Shown here one piece after another: positions 23,049-32,736 of a stretch of DNA of 64,000 nt. The stretch's first letter is position 1. The number at the start of each line of letters is the position of its first letter. Source of the DNA: Thalassia testudinum (taxonomy: Eukaryota; Streptophyta; Magnoliopsida; Alismatales; Hydrocharitaceae); contig JAZHRO010000063.1 of the NCBI GenBank assembly GCA_037157565.1, positions 86,084,001-86,148,000 on the forward strand, in the 5' to 3' direction. Made by a program: the position numbers and the translations under genes. The notes under the pieces are model-generated. The model did no database searches, was not told the origin of the DNA, and worked only from the letters and a program-made list of their open reading frames with translations.

Positions 23049-23290
23049 TGCATCATCTTGCATTTAGGTTAAATTGTGTAAAGTTTAGGTTAAGTCTCTC
23101 TTTTTGTGGTCAGGGAACAGGGTAATATTTTATCGGGGCCTCGAATTGAAGATCCAACTGTACGGATCTGATCAGGGCGATGATCGAAGTTCAACGACTC
23201 CAAGATCGCCCAGATCAGACTTCCGTAGTAGAGGTAGCATTAATATTGTGCAGATGTTCTCTTTTGAGAAGGTGAGGGGAGTTAGGATAA
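23049..23290 (+). mobile_element. LTR U3 fragment related to the element D LTR
   Basis: CGGGGCCTCGAATTGAAGATC...GTACGGATCTGATCAGG matches the D LTR at 45,990-46,085 in the same (plus) orientation. It begins at about the LTR start (TGCATCATC compared with TGTAACATCC) and ends near 23,290, where element F gag begins. This is just the U3 part that the 5' LTR of E lacks, but it is in the opposite orientation to E. Confidence 0.6.
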
Positions 23291-23328
23291 GGGGCTAGTT
23301 TTTGGGTGAGCTTTTCTTCCATTTTTTT

Positions 23329-23784
23329 CTAGTTGATTTGCATCTGATCCAATCGTTGAGCTATCATGTGTAGATCATCTTGAGTGACTGGAATAGATGT
23401 AAATTTGAAGTCAATTTCATTTACTCCAAGTCTAGGGTTGTTGGTTCTACTAAAAGTGTCCATTGAAGCCATATTAAATGAGTTTTCACTCATTTCTTCA
23501 AAAAGGAGGTAGGCACTTTCGGCATCTTTATTAAGGAAATTACCCCTACACGAAGCATCCACAAATCTCTTTAATTGATCTTCTAATCCATGATAGAAGA
23601 TTTGCATTAGCTGCCATCGTGGAATTTCATGGTGGGCGTAACTTCTAAGAAGTTCTTGAAATCTCTCCCAAGACCCGAGTAGACAGGTTTTAAGAAAAGC
23701 GCTTTTTAATTAGGGCCAGGTGGTGATAGGGCACTCAACATCCGAAACCAATGTGAGGCTTTATCTTTTAAAGAGAGAGGAAAG
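23329..23784 (-). pseudogene. gag: gag of element F, C-terminal part
   Basis: Continues from the other side of H1: FPLSLKDKASHWF (about 23,745-23,784), then after a frame break MQIFYHGLEDQLKRFVDASCRGNFL and ENSFNMASMDTFSRTNNPR, ending at QLDQMQIN (23,329). The corresponding A sequence is FYHGLDDTHRYLADASSCGNFL. It is cut off at about 23,300. Confidence 0.85.
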
Positions 23785-26486
23785 TGTTGCGACTCGATCC
23801 TAGATCCCTATAGGACCCGAGATCGGCTTGCCTCAACTAATCTCAAGACCTAGTCATCCAACGAGAAATAATAAAAAGTGGGAAATAATTCACAATCACA
23901 CATGCAATGTAACTAAACAGAGAGAAATCAAAAGATAATAAAAGAAATAGAGCGAATAGTCTATCAATATTACAGGCCATCACAACTCCGATAGAGAAAA
24001 GTACAGTGGAAAAGTAACTGAAACAATATTACATAGAACAAAATACTCACTACTACAACAGAAGCTAGGGAAATAGTAAGAAAATGCAGCTAAGGCTGGG
24101 ATCGACTGGGCCCATCTCCCTCTGCAGCCGGTGGTGCTGGCTGCTCAACTCCTTGACCTAGACAAGGTTATAGAATTTTTGAAGTCAGCAAACGCTGAGT
24201 AGAGTAGTAATTTAGCCATTTACATGTAATTAAGATAAGCAATTAATTAATGCAACTAAGTAATTATCAATTTTCATTTAGTTCAACCAAGTACTTCTAA
24301 TTTGTTGTTCCTTTATTCACTTAAATCATTTTTTGATCTGGCCTGTTCCTCATGGGAACGATCTTGATTGCAGTCTTTTCCATGATGTAGGAGGTACACG
24401 TGGTGCTCTCCTGGCCAGGAGAGTCCCCCATGGTAGTCCTACACCCAGTCAACCACCCTGAGGTCACGGTCGCAACGTAGCGGTGACTACGACACGCGTG
24501 ATAAGCGCGCGGGTAGCTATCCCACACTGGCACACAATCAGTCGTTTCTGCTAGCGGGTACTCCTAAAGGTACAGCACGGAACAGTACAGGGCCTTGCCC
24601 TCTCAGAATATGGGTTTCTCCCCTCAGAATAGAACAGGGGTCTCGCCCCTCCACAGTCCATGTACCTCATCCAACTATCCCGATTTACCCAGTGGGCCTA
24701 ATAAGAGTCGGTGTAGGGTAACTAGTCCTAACCCCAGGCCCCCTGGGGTGGCTAGCTCCCTCCCTACACTAAGTAGCTCACCTCGGTACCACATACACGA
24801 GGGCCGAACGGAGTTGGTGTAGAGTGACTAGGCCTGACCCCAGGGCTCAACCAATGGGCGACTACTACCCCTCTACACTAAAGGGACAGTTGCTCTCCTT
24901 GGCACTGCGTACACAAGGGCCAGCTCACTTCCCATCTACAGGAGTTCTCTTCCTAATTCCCGTAGGGTTCATGCTGGTATTTCTTTCGTTTCATATCTCG
25001 AACTTTCAGATCTCTATATTTACATTACCGATTCCATTCTTAAACCAGGCAGCTCGTGATTTTCTAACTGACAAGATATCACATTAAAATAACCAATACA
25101 TTTACTAGCATTTAAAGTTTTACATGCATCTCAAGTAAACAGTGTAGCATCAACCATACTCATTTGTTCCTGCCCAAGGGTTCATCCTCATCCTAGGGCT
25201 CTACATGTATCTCAAGTAAACAGTGCAGCTCAAACTATGCTCATTTATTCCTGCCCTAGGGTTCATTCTCATCCTAGGGTTCATTCAAGTTATTCTAAAT
25301 ATGCAGTTCATTTGTTTAAATCATAATATTAATGTCAACCACTCTACCGGAAAACACGGGGGGAATAGGGGCTCAAATCACAGATCCTGTCGCCTCTGCT
25401 GGTCCCGCGTACTCGACTGGCTGGAGACCTATACAATTGACCACCACATCAAAAGAGTCCAAAATCACATACAAGTGACACTAACTTGTAGAGGAACTCA
25501 AGTGAAAAACAACGGTAGTTTGTTTGAGGAAATCCGATTCCGTTTGGGCCCTAAACGAGCCAAAAACACACACACTATCCAAAATCAGACGTCTGAGACT
25601 AGCCCCAGACGTCTTAAAAGACGTCAGTACTCACCCTGGGTTTCCTGCAGCTTCCTCGGACGTCCAGATCCTTCCACAATCGTCTGAGGTGGGTTCCAAA
25701 CGTCGGACTCTCCTTCCGGTCTTCTGGAAGTATGGTCAGAAGTCTGGCGATGTGTCCAGATGTCCAAAAGTGCCTCGAAGGGCACACCATGCGCCTTTTC
25801 AACTCTCTGCTCCTGCGTACACACATGTAGAGCTAAAAAAAAGGCTAGACAAATCCTTGCGATAAGGCCTGCATGGCCGTAAACTACACAGAAGCACGTA
25901 CCTTGGCACCGAGCGTGCTTTCAGACGTCCGGCTTCAGCTCCGAACGTCCTTCTGGTACTCCAGACGTTTGGGAGATGCTCTAAACGTCTGATACTGGAA
26001 AATATCCAGTATGCAGAACTCTCCCGCGAGCTGTCTCCTTCGCAAGCTCGCCTGCAGGAGTTGCAGCAGTGCCTCCAGCGACTGTAGGAGGCTAAGGCTT
26101 TCGCTTGCAAGCTCCTCCTCGTCCGCGTCCCGTCTCTCTTCTTCCTCTCCACTTGCCATGCTGGTGGCTGGAAGGAAGGGGGCGGCCAGCAGGAGGGAAG
26201 GATGAAGGTGGTGGCTGGAAGGAAGGGGACGGCCGGCAGGAGGGAAGGATGTAGGTGGTGGCTGGTGGGGATGGAAGGAGTGGCGTGGGGGTGGTTTAAA
26301 TAGGTAAAGGGTTAGGGTTTGGGGTGTGGAAAGAGGGGGATACGATTGTAGCGCGCGCGCGAAAAAGAAAGCAGAGTATAGTTCTTGTACTTTCAAATGT
26401 TCGACCCTCCATCTAGACATTTGGACAGATGTCTGACAGCTCATCCAGATGTCTTAAACAACCCAAAAGGGCAGTGGGTCAATTCA
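23785..26486 (-). mobile_element. H1: solo LTR (2,702 bp) inside F gag
   Basis: On the minus strand it starts TGAATTGACCC and ends CGAGTCGCAACA, comparable to H2 (TGTTAAGACCC...GGGTCGTGACA), a terminal pattern I know from plant chromovirus-like Ty3/gypsy LTRs. Flanks are GAAAG (23,780-23,784) and AAAAG (26,487-26,491), a 4/5 match consistent with a 5-bp duplication inside the gag codons between MRLF and FPLSLKDKAS. A TATA-like TATTTAAACC (minus) lies near 26,290. No gag or pol is present. It contains an 81-bp direct repeat (25,122 and 25,203) and many GACGTC-type motifs. ORFs at 24,595-26,444 are within this LTR and are not taken as genes. Confidence 0.7.
25122..25285. repeat. 81-bp tandem repeat in H1
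   Basis: Two imperfect units starting ACATGCATCTCAAGTAAACAG at 25,122 and ACATGTATCTCAAGTAAACAG at 25,203, each containing the TTCCTGCCC...CATCCTAGGG motif. Confidence 0.8.
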
Positions 26487-26985
26487 AAAAGAGTCTCATG
26501 AGCCACACCTCTTCCTCCACATTGTGGGAACGGGTGGTTTGAGTGAGGATAGTTAGCTCCTTGAGGTGGCAAAAGGGGTCCTGTCTCGGAAGACCATGAA
26601 AATGTTTAATAAGGTTTAGAATGGCAGGTTTAATTTCAAAATCCCCTTGGGGTATAACCACTCTGGGTCTCTCTTCATAACTAGAAGGATCATAAAAATC
26701 CTTAAGCGGCACGAGAGATTCCCCGAGTGGCTAACCCGATCTTTGATTGGCTAGGTTCATGACAGTCCTACCCAATTGTTGTTGGTTTTGTTGAAGTCGA
26801 ATGAATTGGTCAACCATAAGAGAAAAGGGGTTTGAATTGGGATTTACAAAGCCACCTAGCCATTCAAGGTTTTATGGTAGCTCCAAATGAGGGAGGTTAG
26901 GGATGGGGAAGTCAGCTTGTGGGTCAGCTGATGGGTTAGTGGCGGGTTGGGATGTGGAAGTAGAATTTTTTGAATTATTTTCCAT
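26487..26985 (-). pseudogene. gag: gag of element F, N-terminal part
   Basis: Starts at the ATG at 26,985 (MENNSKNSTSTSQ). After a Pro-rich segment and a stop come FVNPNSNPFS-like and LQQNQQQLGRTVMNL segments and then the capsid domain PLKDFYDPSSYEE, EIKPAILNLIKHFHGLPRQDPF, WLMRLF, where H1 interrupts it. The stop after LP at about 26,870 breaks the frame. Confidence 0.8.
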
Positions 26986-28622
26986 ATTAAAAACAGAGGA
27001 AGAAGAAGAATAAAACAAAGATCTTTTAGTGTAGGAGGCAAAATCAAATGGTCCCTCAAGATGTGGATTCTGGGACCTTTGCCCGTGCATGCACGTAATG
27101 AAAGAACGGGAGGGGAAGAGGAGATAGAGAGATGAGAGAAAGTGTGCAAATCAAATAATTAGGCCTAATCTATCCAAAGTTGACTCCATACTGCAACCTA
27201 AGACTTGGGAACCCAATAAGGAAGAAATTAATATGAGAACCTAGTTCCTTAAGATTACCTGGCTAGACTAAAAGAGGTGGATTGGACCCAAGCATTTCCT
27301 GCAAAAATCACCAAGGGCTTGTGTAAACCCACACTCATCGTTTGACTTCCCTCTAAGTCTGTCGTCGCGTATTTTAAAAGGAATTAGGAGCACTTAATAA
27401 CTCTAAGTCTGATTTCATTATTTCAATTGACTACTTGTTTTAATTTAGGCTTAGGTGCTTACTTGTGCACGGGAATGTGGAGGTCGTTGATTGGGGTAAT
27501 GCCCTGTTATTTCAATTTTTTTAGTGTGTGCAAAGATTGGAAAGAGTGATTCCAATATAAATCAAGTTGTCACAAAAAATTTTATTTTCTGCTTTTCGGA
27601 TTTGATTTAGATTAGTGTCTTTTAGGGTTTTCTTTTTATGCTTTCAAACAAGTTGAGGATCCACAAACAAAAAATAGTCAAGTTGTATTGGTGAATGTAG
27701 ATTTCCTTTTAATACGTGGGTCTCTAAAAATGAAAAGAAACCCTAAATGAATTAATTCCTAAGCAAAAATGTTACTACTAGTGAATTGATTTAGGCTTTT
27801 CTTTTTAAGTAGTGGTCCAAACAAAGCAAGAAACACCACGAATGGAAGGAAAAGCAAGCAAGGATTCCAAAACATATTTTTTTGTGATTTTAGGAATTTT
27901 TTGGCATTTTTTAAAGATTTTTCTTTGTGCTGGTGTTAAAGTCCAGAAATGATACCCGTGGGTATTTGCGACTTTTCAGACCAGCCACAAAAAATTTTTG
28001 TGATTTTATATGATGTGTAGAACTTTACAAGGATTCTAGAAAGATAAATTTCACAAAAATTGGATAAGCAGAGAAATTCCTAAAATTCGTGGACAGTAGC
28101 AAAATAGTGAAATCAGAGGAGATCCCCCCTGTGGTCCACAAATTTTTAAAAATTTTCTACAACTCCAATTGCTCTGAATTTTGAAATAGATGTTCCTAAT
28201 TTAATTTGGAATCTTTGGGTGAAAATTCATGATTTTAGAAGGCTTGTGATGTTGGGAATTGATTTTAGAAGTTCGGATAGAAGTCTGGACTCGAAAATCA
28301 GAACACCAACACTTAAGGTAGAGTGGTGTTAAATGAATCAAGCAACGAAATAATTGCTTTTAAAGGTAACCACTCTACCTAATTTTTATGTTTATGATCT
28401 TGAAAGCCTGATTTAGTATTTTTTTGGTAGTTTTTAAGAGAAATTATGTGACAAGTAGCAAGGACTAACCTGAAATCCTTTGGAAGAAAAGGGACTTTAA
28501 GATCTCGCTTCCAAATTCCTGCTTCCTTCCTGTAATGTTCCTGCACACATGAAATGAAAGAAAAGAAAAGGGGATGAGATCCACTTATCAAGCAAGAGAA
28601 TTAACTAAATGCAAAGCCGTGC
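26986..28622 (-). other. 5' leader of element F
   Basis: No gene is recognised. The first 500 bases match the leader of G. The core GTCAAACGATG (minus strand, about 27,338) recalls the TCAAACGA core of the A/D/E leaders. Confidence 0.6.
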
Positions 28623-28623
28623 C

Positions 28624-28641
28624 TCCTTGGCAATGGCACCA
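28624..28641 (-). other. Primer-binding site of element F
   Basis: Minus strand TGGTGCCATTGCCAAGGA. Compared with the tRNA-Asp site TGGCGCCGTTGCCGGGGA there are four differences, all C to T or G to A. Confidence 0.8.
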
Positions 28642-29561
28642 AAAAGTGATGCGAAGAATGTGTGATCTGTTAAAACTAGGGTTTAAGTCGTTGCAACATG
28701 CAATTTCGCAATCGCTTTTGAAATTTGTAAAACTTAGATAGTGGGGCATCTAGGGTCATCCAATGAGGCAAAAATGCAATTTTAATAATCTTGCTTAACA
28801 AAGAGGAAATCAACTTTCTTTTTGGGAATTTTGAATATAATTTTTTTTTTTTGTATTTTGAAGTAACGGGCAAATACTCAATTGAAAGCAGGAAAATGAA
28901 TACACCTAAATTGCTAATCTTAACACTAAAGTGACAAGCTAGTATTCTCTCTAAACTCACCTTAGTCACGTGGAAGCCTAGGGTAATTAGATAAAGTGTG
29001 AAAAGTGCTAGAAACCACAAAGAAAGATGCAATACAATTAAAGAAAGGTAACTTTAATTAAGGAGAAAAATTATTTTACAAAAGGAAAAGTAGAGGAATG
29101 CTTCTAGTCTAACAAATGAAAATAAAAGAAAAAAGAAATTCTCCTGTGATGATGTTGGTGAAGAAGAGAGAGAGAGAGAGGCTTCTTGCTCCAAGCTCAG
29201 CTGCTCCTGGGCTTGAAAAGAAGTTCTCCTTCTCCTTCCTTGAATAGCTCCTCCAAACAGGTGTCCTCCTTGGCAAGCCCTAGGGAGGCATGCCTTTGCT
29301 CCTCCAAAGGTGGGTGATCTCCACCCACAAATCTCCTCCTAGGGTGGCATGTACCACCTTCAAGACCTCCTCCTAAGGTCTTCCTTGCCTGGCTGCTCCT
29401 TTGGCTGATGGTGGCACAAGAGAGAAGGGAAGAAGGGAAGGCACCAAGGGGACAGAGTATCCCCTTAATCTTCTTCTTCTCCTTCTCTTGGCCATGAGTA
29501 TGGTGGGATGAAGGTGGAGAATATCAAGCCAAAGGATGAAATTATGGTGGTGGTTAAGGGG

Positions 29562-29573
29562 GGTATATATAGG
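29562..29573 (-). promoter_or_regulatory. TATA box of F LTR
   Basis: Minus strand CCTATATATACC, a strong TATA match at a position typical for U3. Confidence 0.6.
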
Positions 29574-29964
29574 ACTTATGAAGGGAGAGGTTGGCATGGA
29601 CACATGTAGGGCTAGGATGGGTTAAAAGGGTAGTTATGGGTGGTTAAGGGGATCCATTGGAGGGGGTTAGTCGGCACCACCTAAGGGGGTAGTTATGGTG
29701 GCTAAGGTGTGTTTAAAGTTGGCGCCAACCATGGAGGGGTGATATGGTTTGGTGCCAACTAAAGGGGGTTCTAGAAGGGGTGTAGGTGGATGGTTAGGAT
29801 GGCTTGTACGGGTAGGTGTATGGTGGTGATGGATGGGTTTTTGGAGGGAAAAAGTGGTGCCAAAATAAGGGTGGTTATGGGGGTTTTGGAACCACCATTT
29901 TTGGTGGCTTTTGGAGGTCGTGATGGGGTGAAGGGTTGTGATGGTGGTGGCACCAAGTTGGTGT

Positions 29965-30645
29965 TGAGATGAAGCTAGGTTAAGTTAGCTAAGCTAGCTT
30001 AACTACTAGTTGAGTAGAGGAGAAGGTGGAATGGAGCTAGGGTTTAGGGAGAAGGAGCTGAGGAAGGGATGACTGGAGCTAAACTAGAGCTGGTAGTTGG
30101 TGAAGGGAGTTGCAGGGAAATACTTTAGCTGGATTAGCTTGCTAGTTCTTTGCTAGCTGCTAAGCCAAGCTAAAGTAAGCTGGCTTCTACTGAAATATGT
30201 TGAGTAAGTTGGGTTTGATTTTTTTGGGGAGGACCTAGCAAGCTGGAGTAGCTAAGGTAGCTTAACTCAACTAGGTTGAGCTAAGTGGAGTCTTTGGGAG
30301 ATGCACTTGAACTGGCTTGAGCTCTGTGAAGTCATCTTTAGCTGCCTTGAGTTGAGTGGAGCTGGAAGTAGCTGGACCTGAGCTGAGGTGGACTCCAGTC
30401 AACTTAGCTAAGCTAGCTAGAGCTCCTAGTGAACTGATTGGAGCTGAGATGAGTTAGACTCAACTAAGTTAAGCTGGATCTGAGCTGACTTGAGCTAAGT
30501 GGAGCTAAGATGAGCTGCCTTGAGTTGCCATTCAGCTAAGATGAGCTGAATGGAGGTAACTGGAGCTAACCCTAACCCAAGTGAGCTGGTATCCAGCTAT
30601 GATGAGCTGGATTTAGCTGAGTCCCAGCTGGAATGAGCTTCCTCT
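29965..30645. repeat. Degenerate AGCT-rich repeat field
   Basis: GAGCT, TGAGCTGA, AGCTAAG and AGCTGGA recur dozens of times over about 680 bases without a fixed period, in the U3 of the F LTR. AGCT is self-complementary, so both strands carry it. Confidence 0.8.
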
Positions 30646-30829
30646 TCACCAATTGCCTTCATGAGCGCTAGGGTTTTTGGGATCTGTCTATCTATTTTTC
30701 CCTAACACTCAAATAAACATATGAAAAATACAATAAAATATGCAATACATGACTAACCTAATTGATGCCTAAATGCAGCCCAAAAACCCATTTGTGGAGT
30801 TAAAAACCTAAGAGCTAAATCTATTTTAG

Positions 30830-31280
30830 GGCATAAGAATGACGATAAACTGGCGTTTATCAATGGTACACCAATTATTGTTGAGGATGCAGACAAAATT
30901 GTAAGACTTCCTTTCCTGAAATGGAATTTTACCTTTTCTTTTCTTCCTCTTCTTACAAGTCCTAGACTTTCTACTTATTTTTGTTGGATAATGCTTAGGA
31001 ACAATTAACAAATGCCATGGAGAAAGGAGAGGAGTTAGAGGATCCTTCTCACATTGATGTGGTTTACACAACCATAGTGGGAATTGGAAAAGAAAAATAT
31101 TTTCATGGATATGGGTTAGGAGCATTTATTACATGTGGAGCACAAAGAGAGGATGAACATTTAAGGGAGAAAAATCTTGAAGCAAAGTTGGATGCTCAAG
31201 AAAAAAAGATGGAGGAAATGTTGGCATCACAATGTCATGAGATAAATAGTTTAAGAGAAATGCTAAATTCTTTGACTTGA
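30830..31280 (+). pseudogene. CACTA (En/Spm-type) transposase C-terminal fragment
   Basis: An intron-interrupted remnant. A first piece (about 30,842-30,910) reads NDDKLAFINGTPIIVEDADK. The main piece, 31,017-31,280, reads KGEELEDPSHIDVVYTTIV, GKEKYFHGYGLGAF and an alpha-helical, Glu/Lys-rich end with EEMLASQCHEINSLREML. The FHGYG motif followed by a charged coiled coil is typical of the plant Ptta/En/Spm transposase domain. No complete transposase or terminal repeat is associated. Confidence 0.55.
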
Positions 31281-31550
31281 CCAAACTTGCAAATTAGGGA
31301 TTCTATTGAGGTACTTTGTGTATAGTTCCTTTACTTTTAGCAATAACCCTATGTATTCATGTATCTAGTGCATATAACCCATGTACTCATTTGTAGGAAA
31401 GAATAACCCCTTAAGGAATGAGATAAGAACTTCAAAAAGGCAACATGCAAATGTTGCATCTACTTTTTCTAGAGGACAGGCACAATTTAAGTTTTTATGT
31501 ATTCTAATTGATCATAACCTAGTATAGATTCTAAGTTTTTATTACTGCAG

Positions 31551-31800
31551 GAGGTTTCATTGCTTGGTATAGATTCTGCTAAAGTAGAAGTTGCACTTGC
31601 TCGTGTACAGATACCTGATCCAAGTCAGTGCATTGGAGGCATCCAAATTGGATAAAAATTCATAGCGGTTGTTCTTGAGGTTACAATTGAGGAAGATGAG
31701 CCTTTGATTAGGCCATTTGAACAATATCAAACTATGGGAGATGCTATCGGTTCAATCATTCGTGGCCTAAAAGACTTACTATTCCATGGTAATGGATACG
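31551..31800 (+). pseudogene. Second CACTA-transposase-like exon remnant
   Basis: Reads EVSLLGIDSAKVEVALARVQ, then GGIQIG, a stop, and VVLEVTIEEDEPLIRPFEQY with GDAIGSIIRG. The layout (LG..., LARV..., GG..LG, V.V..V..., DA.G..I.W) resembles the conserved C-terminal part of plant CACTA transposon proteins. It follows the 31,017-31,280 piece in the same orientation after an apparent intron. Confidence 0.5.
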
Positions 31801-32736
31801 TTTACCAACCATTATAACTTTTTATACTTGTTAGATTGCTAATTTACACTATTTCTTAATCCTTTTTCAAGAACTTTTAATAGATGTGGGAGCTCAAAGA
31901 TGAAGAATTGATAAAAGAACATGTTGCCCACATTATCTAGTTTAGATATTGTCTGAAGTCTAGTTTAGGTGTCTTACTTTTGAATTTTGAATATACTTTT
32001 TGTATTTTTCTTGATTGTTTTGTTTGTTATTTAGCCTTGAACTCTAAAGAATGATTATAGGTTATGTGCAATGACTTCTATTTTATTGGTGGAATGATTA
32101 TAGTATATTGCTTTATAATATGAGATAGCATTCAGTCAAATATTGTTTGTTACCAAGGAATTATTTTGGATGGTGGAAGCTAATGATATTTTTAGTGAAA
32201 GTTGTTAATTGGAGTGCAGATAGTTGCTGCTATTGTCCCTTTTTCAGACTTATTTTCAAACTTAAACATTTGCACTTTTTTTTACTTTGTTTTCCTATTT
32301 AGTAATTGACCTTGAAGGGCACTACTTATACCATTTTCAAGGAGATAAATATAGATAGCTCAGATGTAGTATTTGAGCAAAAAGGATGTTTTGTTATCCT
32401 AGGATTTGTTTAAATAGCTACACTCAAGGTAGAGCTTGAAGATGGAAGAAGTGGAAAAATAGAAAATGCAAAGAAATTACCATCAAGAGGTTTAATTGTC
32501 CATAATTAATTTTTTAATAATTCTTGTTGTTAACATTATTAGTTTCTTGAAAAATGAAGGGTGACTATCTTATTGTCAGCATTATAGAGGTTTGTTTGCT
32601 TGCTGATAGTTATTACAAAAGTTGGAAGATGAAGATGAGTTACTCTAATTTGGAGTGCTTCCTAAGGACAGTGCTTATTATTCTAACTTAGTCTCTTTTG
32701 AAGGTGAATCAATTTTGTAGCTTGTATCAGACACGG
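31801..32736. other. Unassigned AT-rich DNA
   Basis: Probably further CACTA remnant or intron sequence. I see short open pieces but nothing recognisable. Confidence 0.4.

Larger units (their letters stand above)
23295..30790 (-). mobile_element. Element F: minus-strand Athila-like remnant carrying a solo LTR
   Basis: Minus strand: 5' LTR (about 30,790-28,647), primer-binding site, leader, gag. It is truncated at about 23,300 before protease. The gag is split by the solo LTR H1. The right end of the LTR is not sharply defined. Confidence 0.75.
28647..30790 (-). mobile_element. 5' LTR of element F (about 2.1 kb)
   Basis: On the minus strand it ends ...CGCATCA close to the primer-binding site. 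A TATA box CCTATATATACC lies at 29,562-29,573 (minus). The upstream U3 contains an AGCT-rich repeat field. The right (start) border is uncertain, between about 30,710 and 30,830. Confidence 0.6.

Noticed and set aside
24595..26444. Overlapping ORFs on both strands as genes
   Set aside because: All lie inside solo LTR H1; no conserved motif, and the homologous frames are not maintained in H2.
29965..30645. Similarity of the GAGCT repeats to immunoglobulin switch regions
   Set aside because: Only a shared pentamer; the context is a plant LTR, so it is coincidence.
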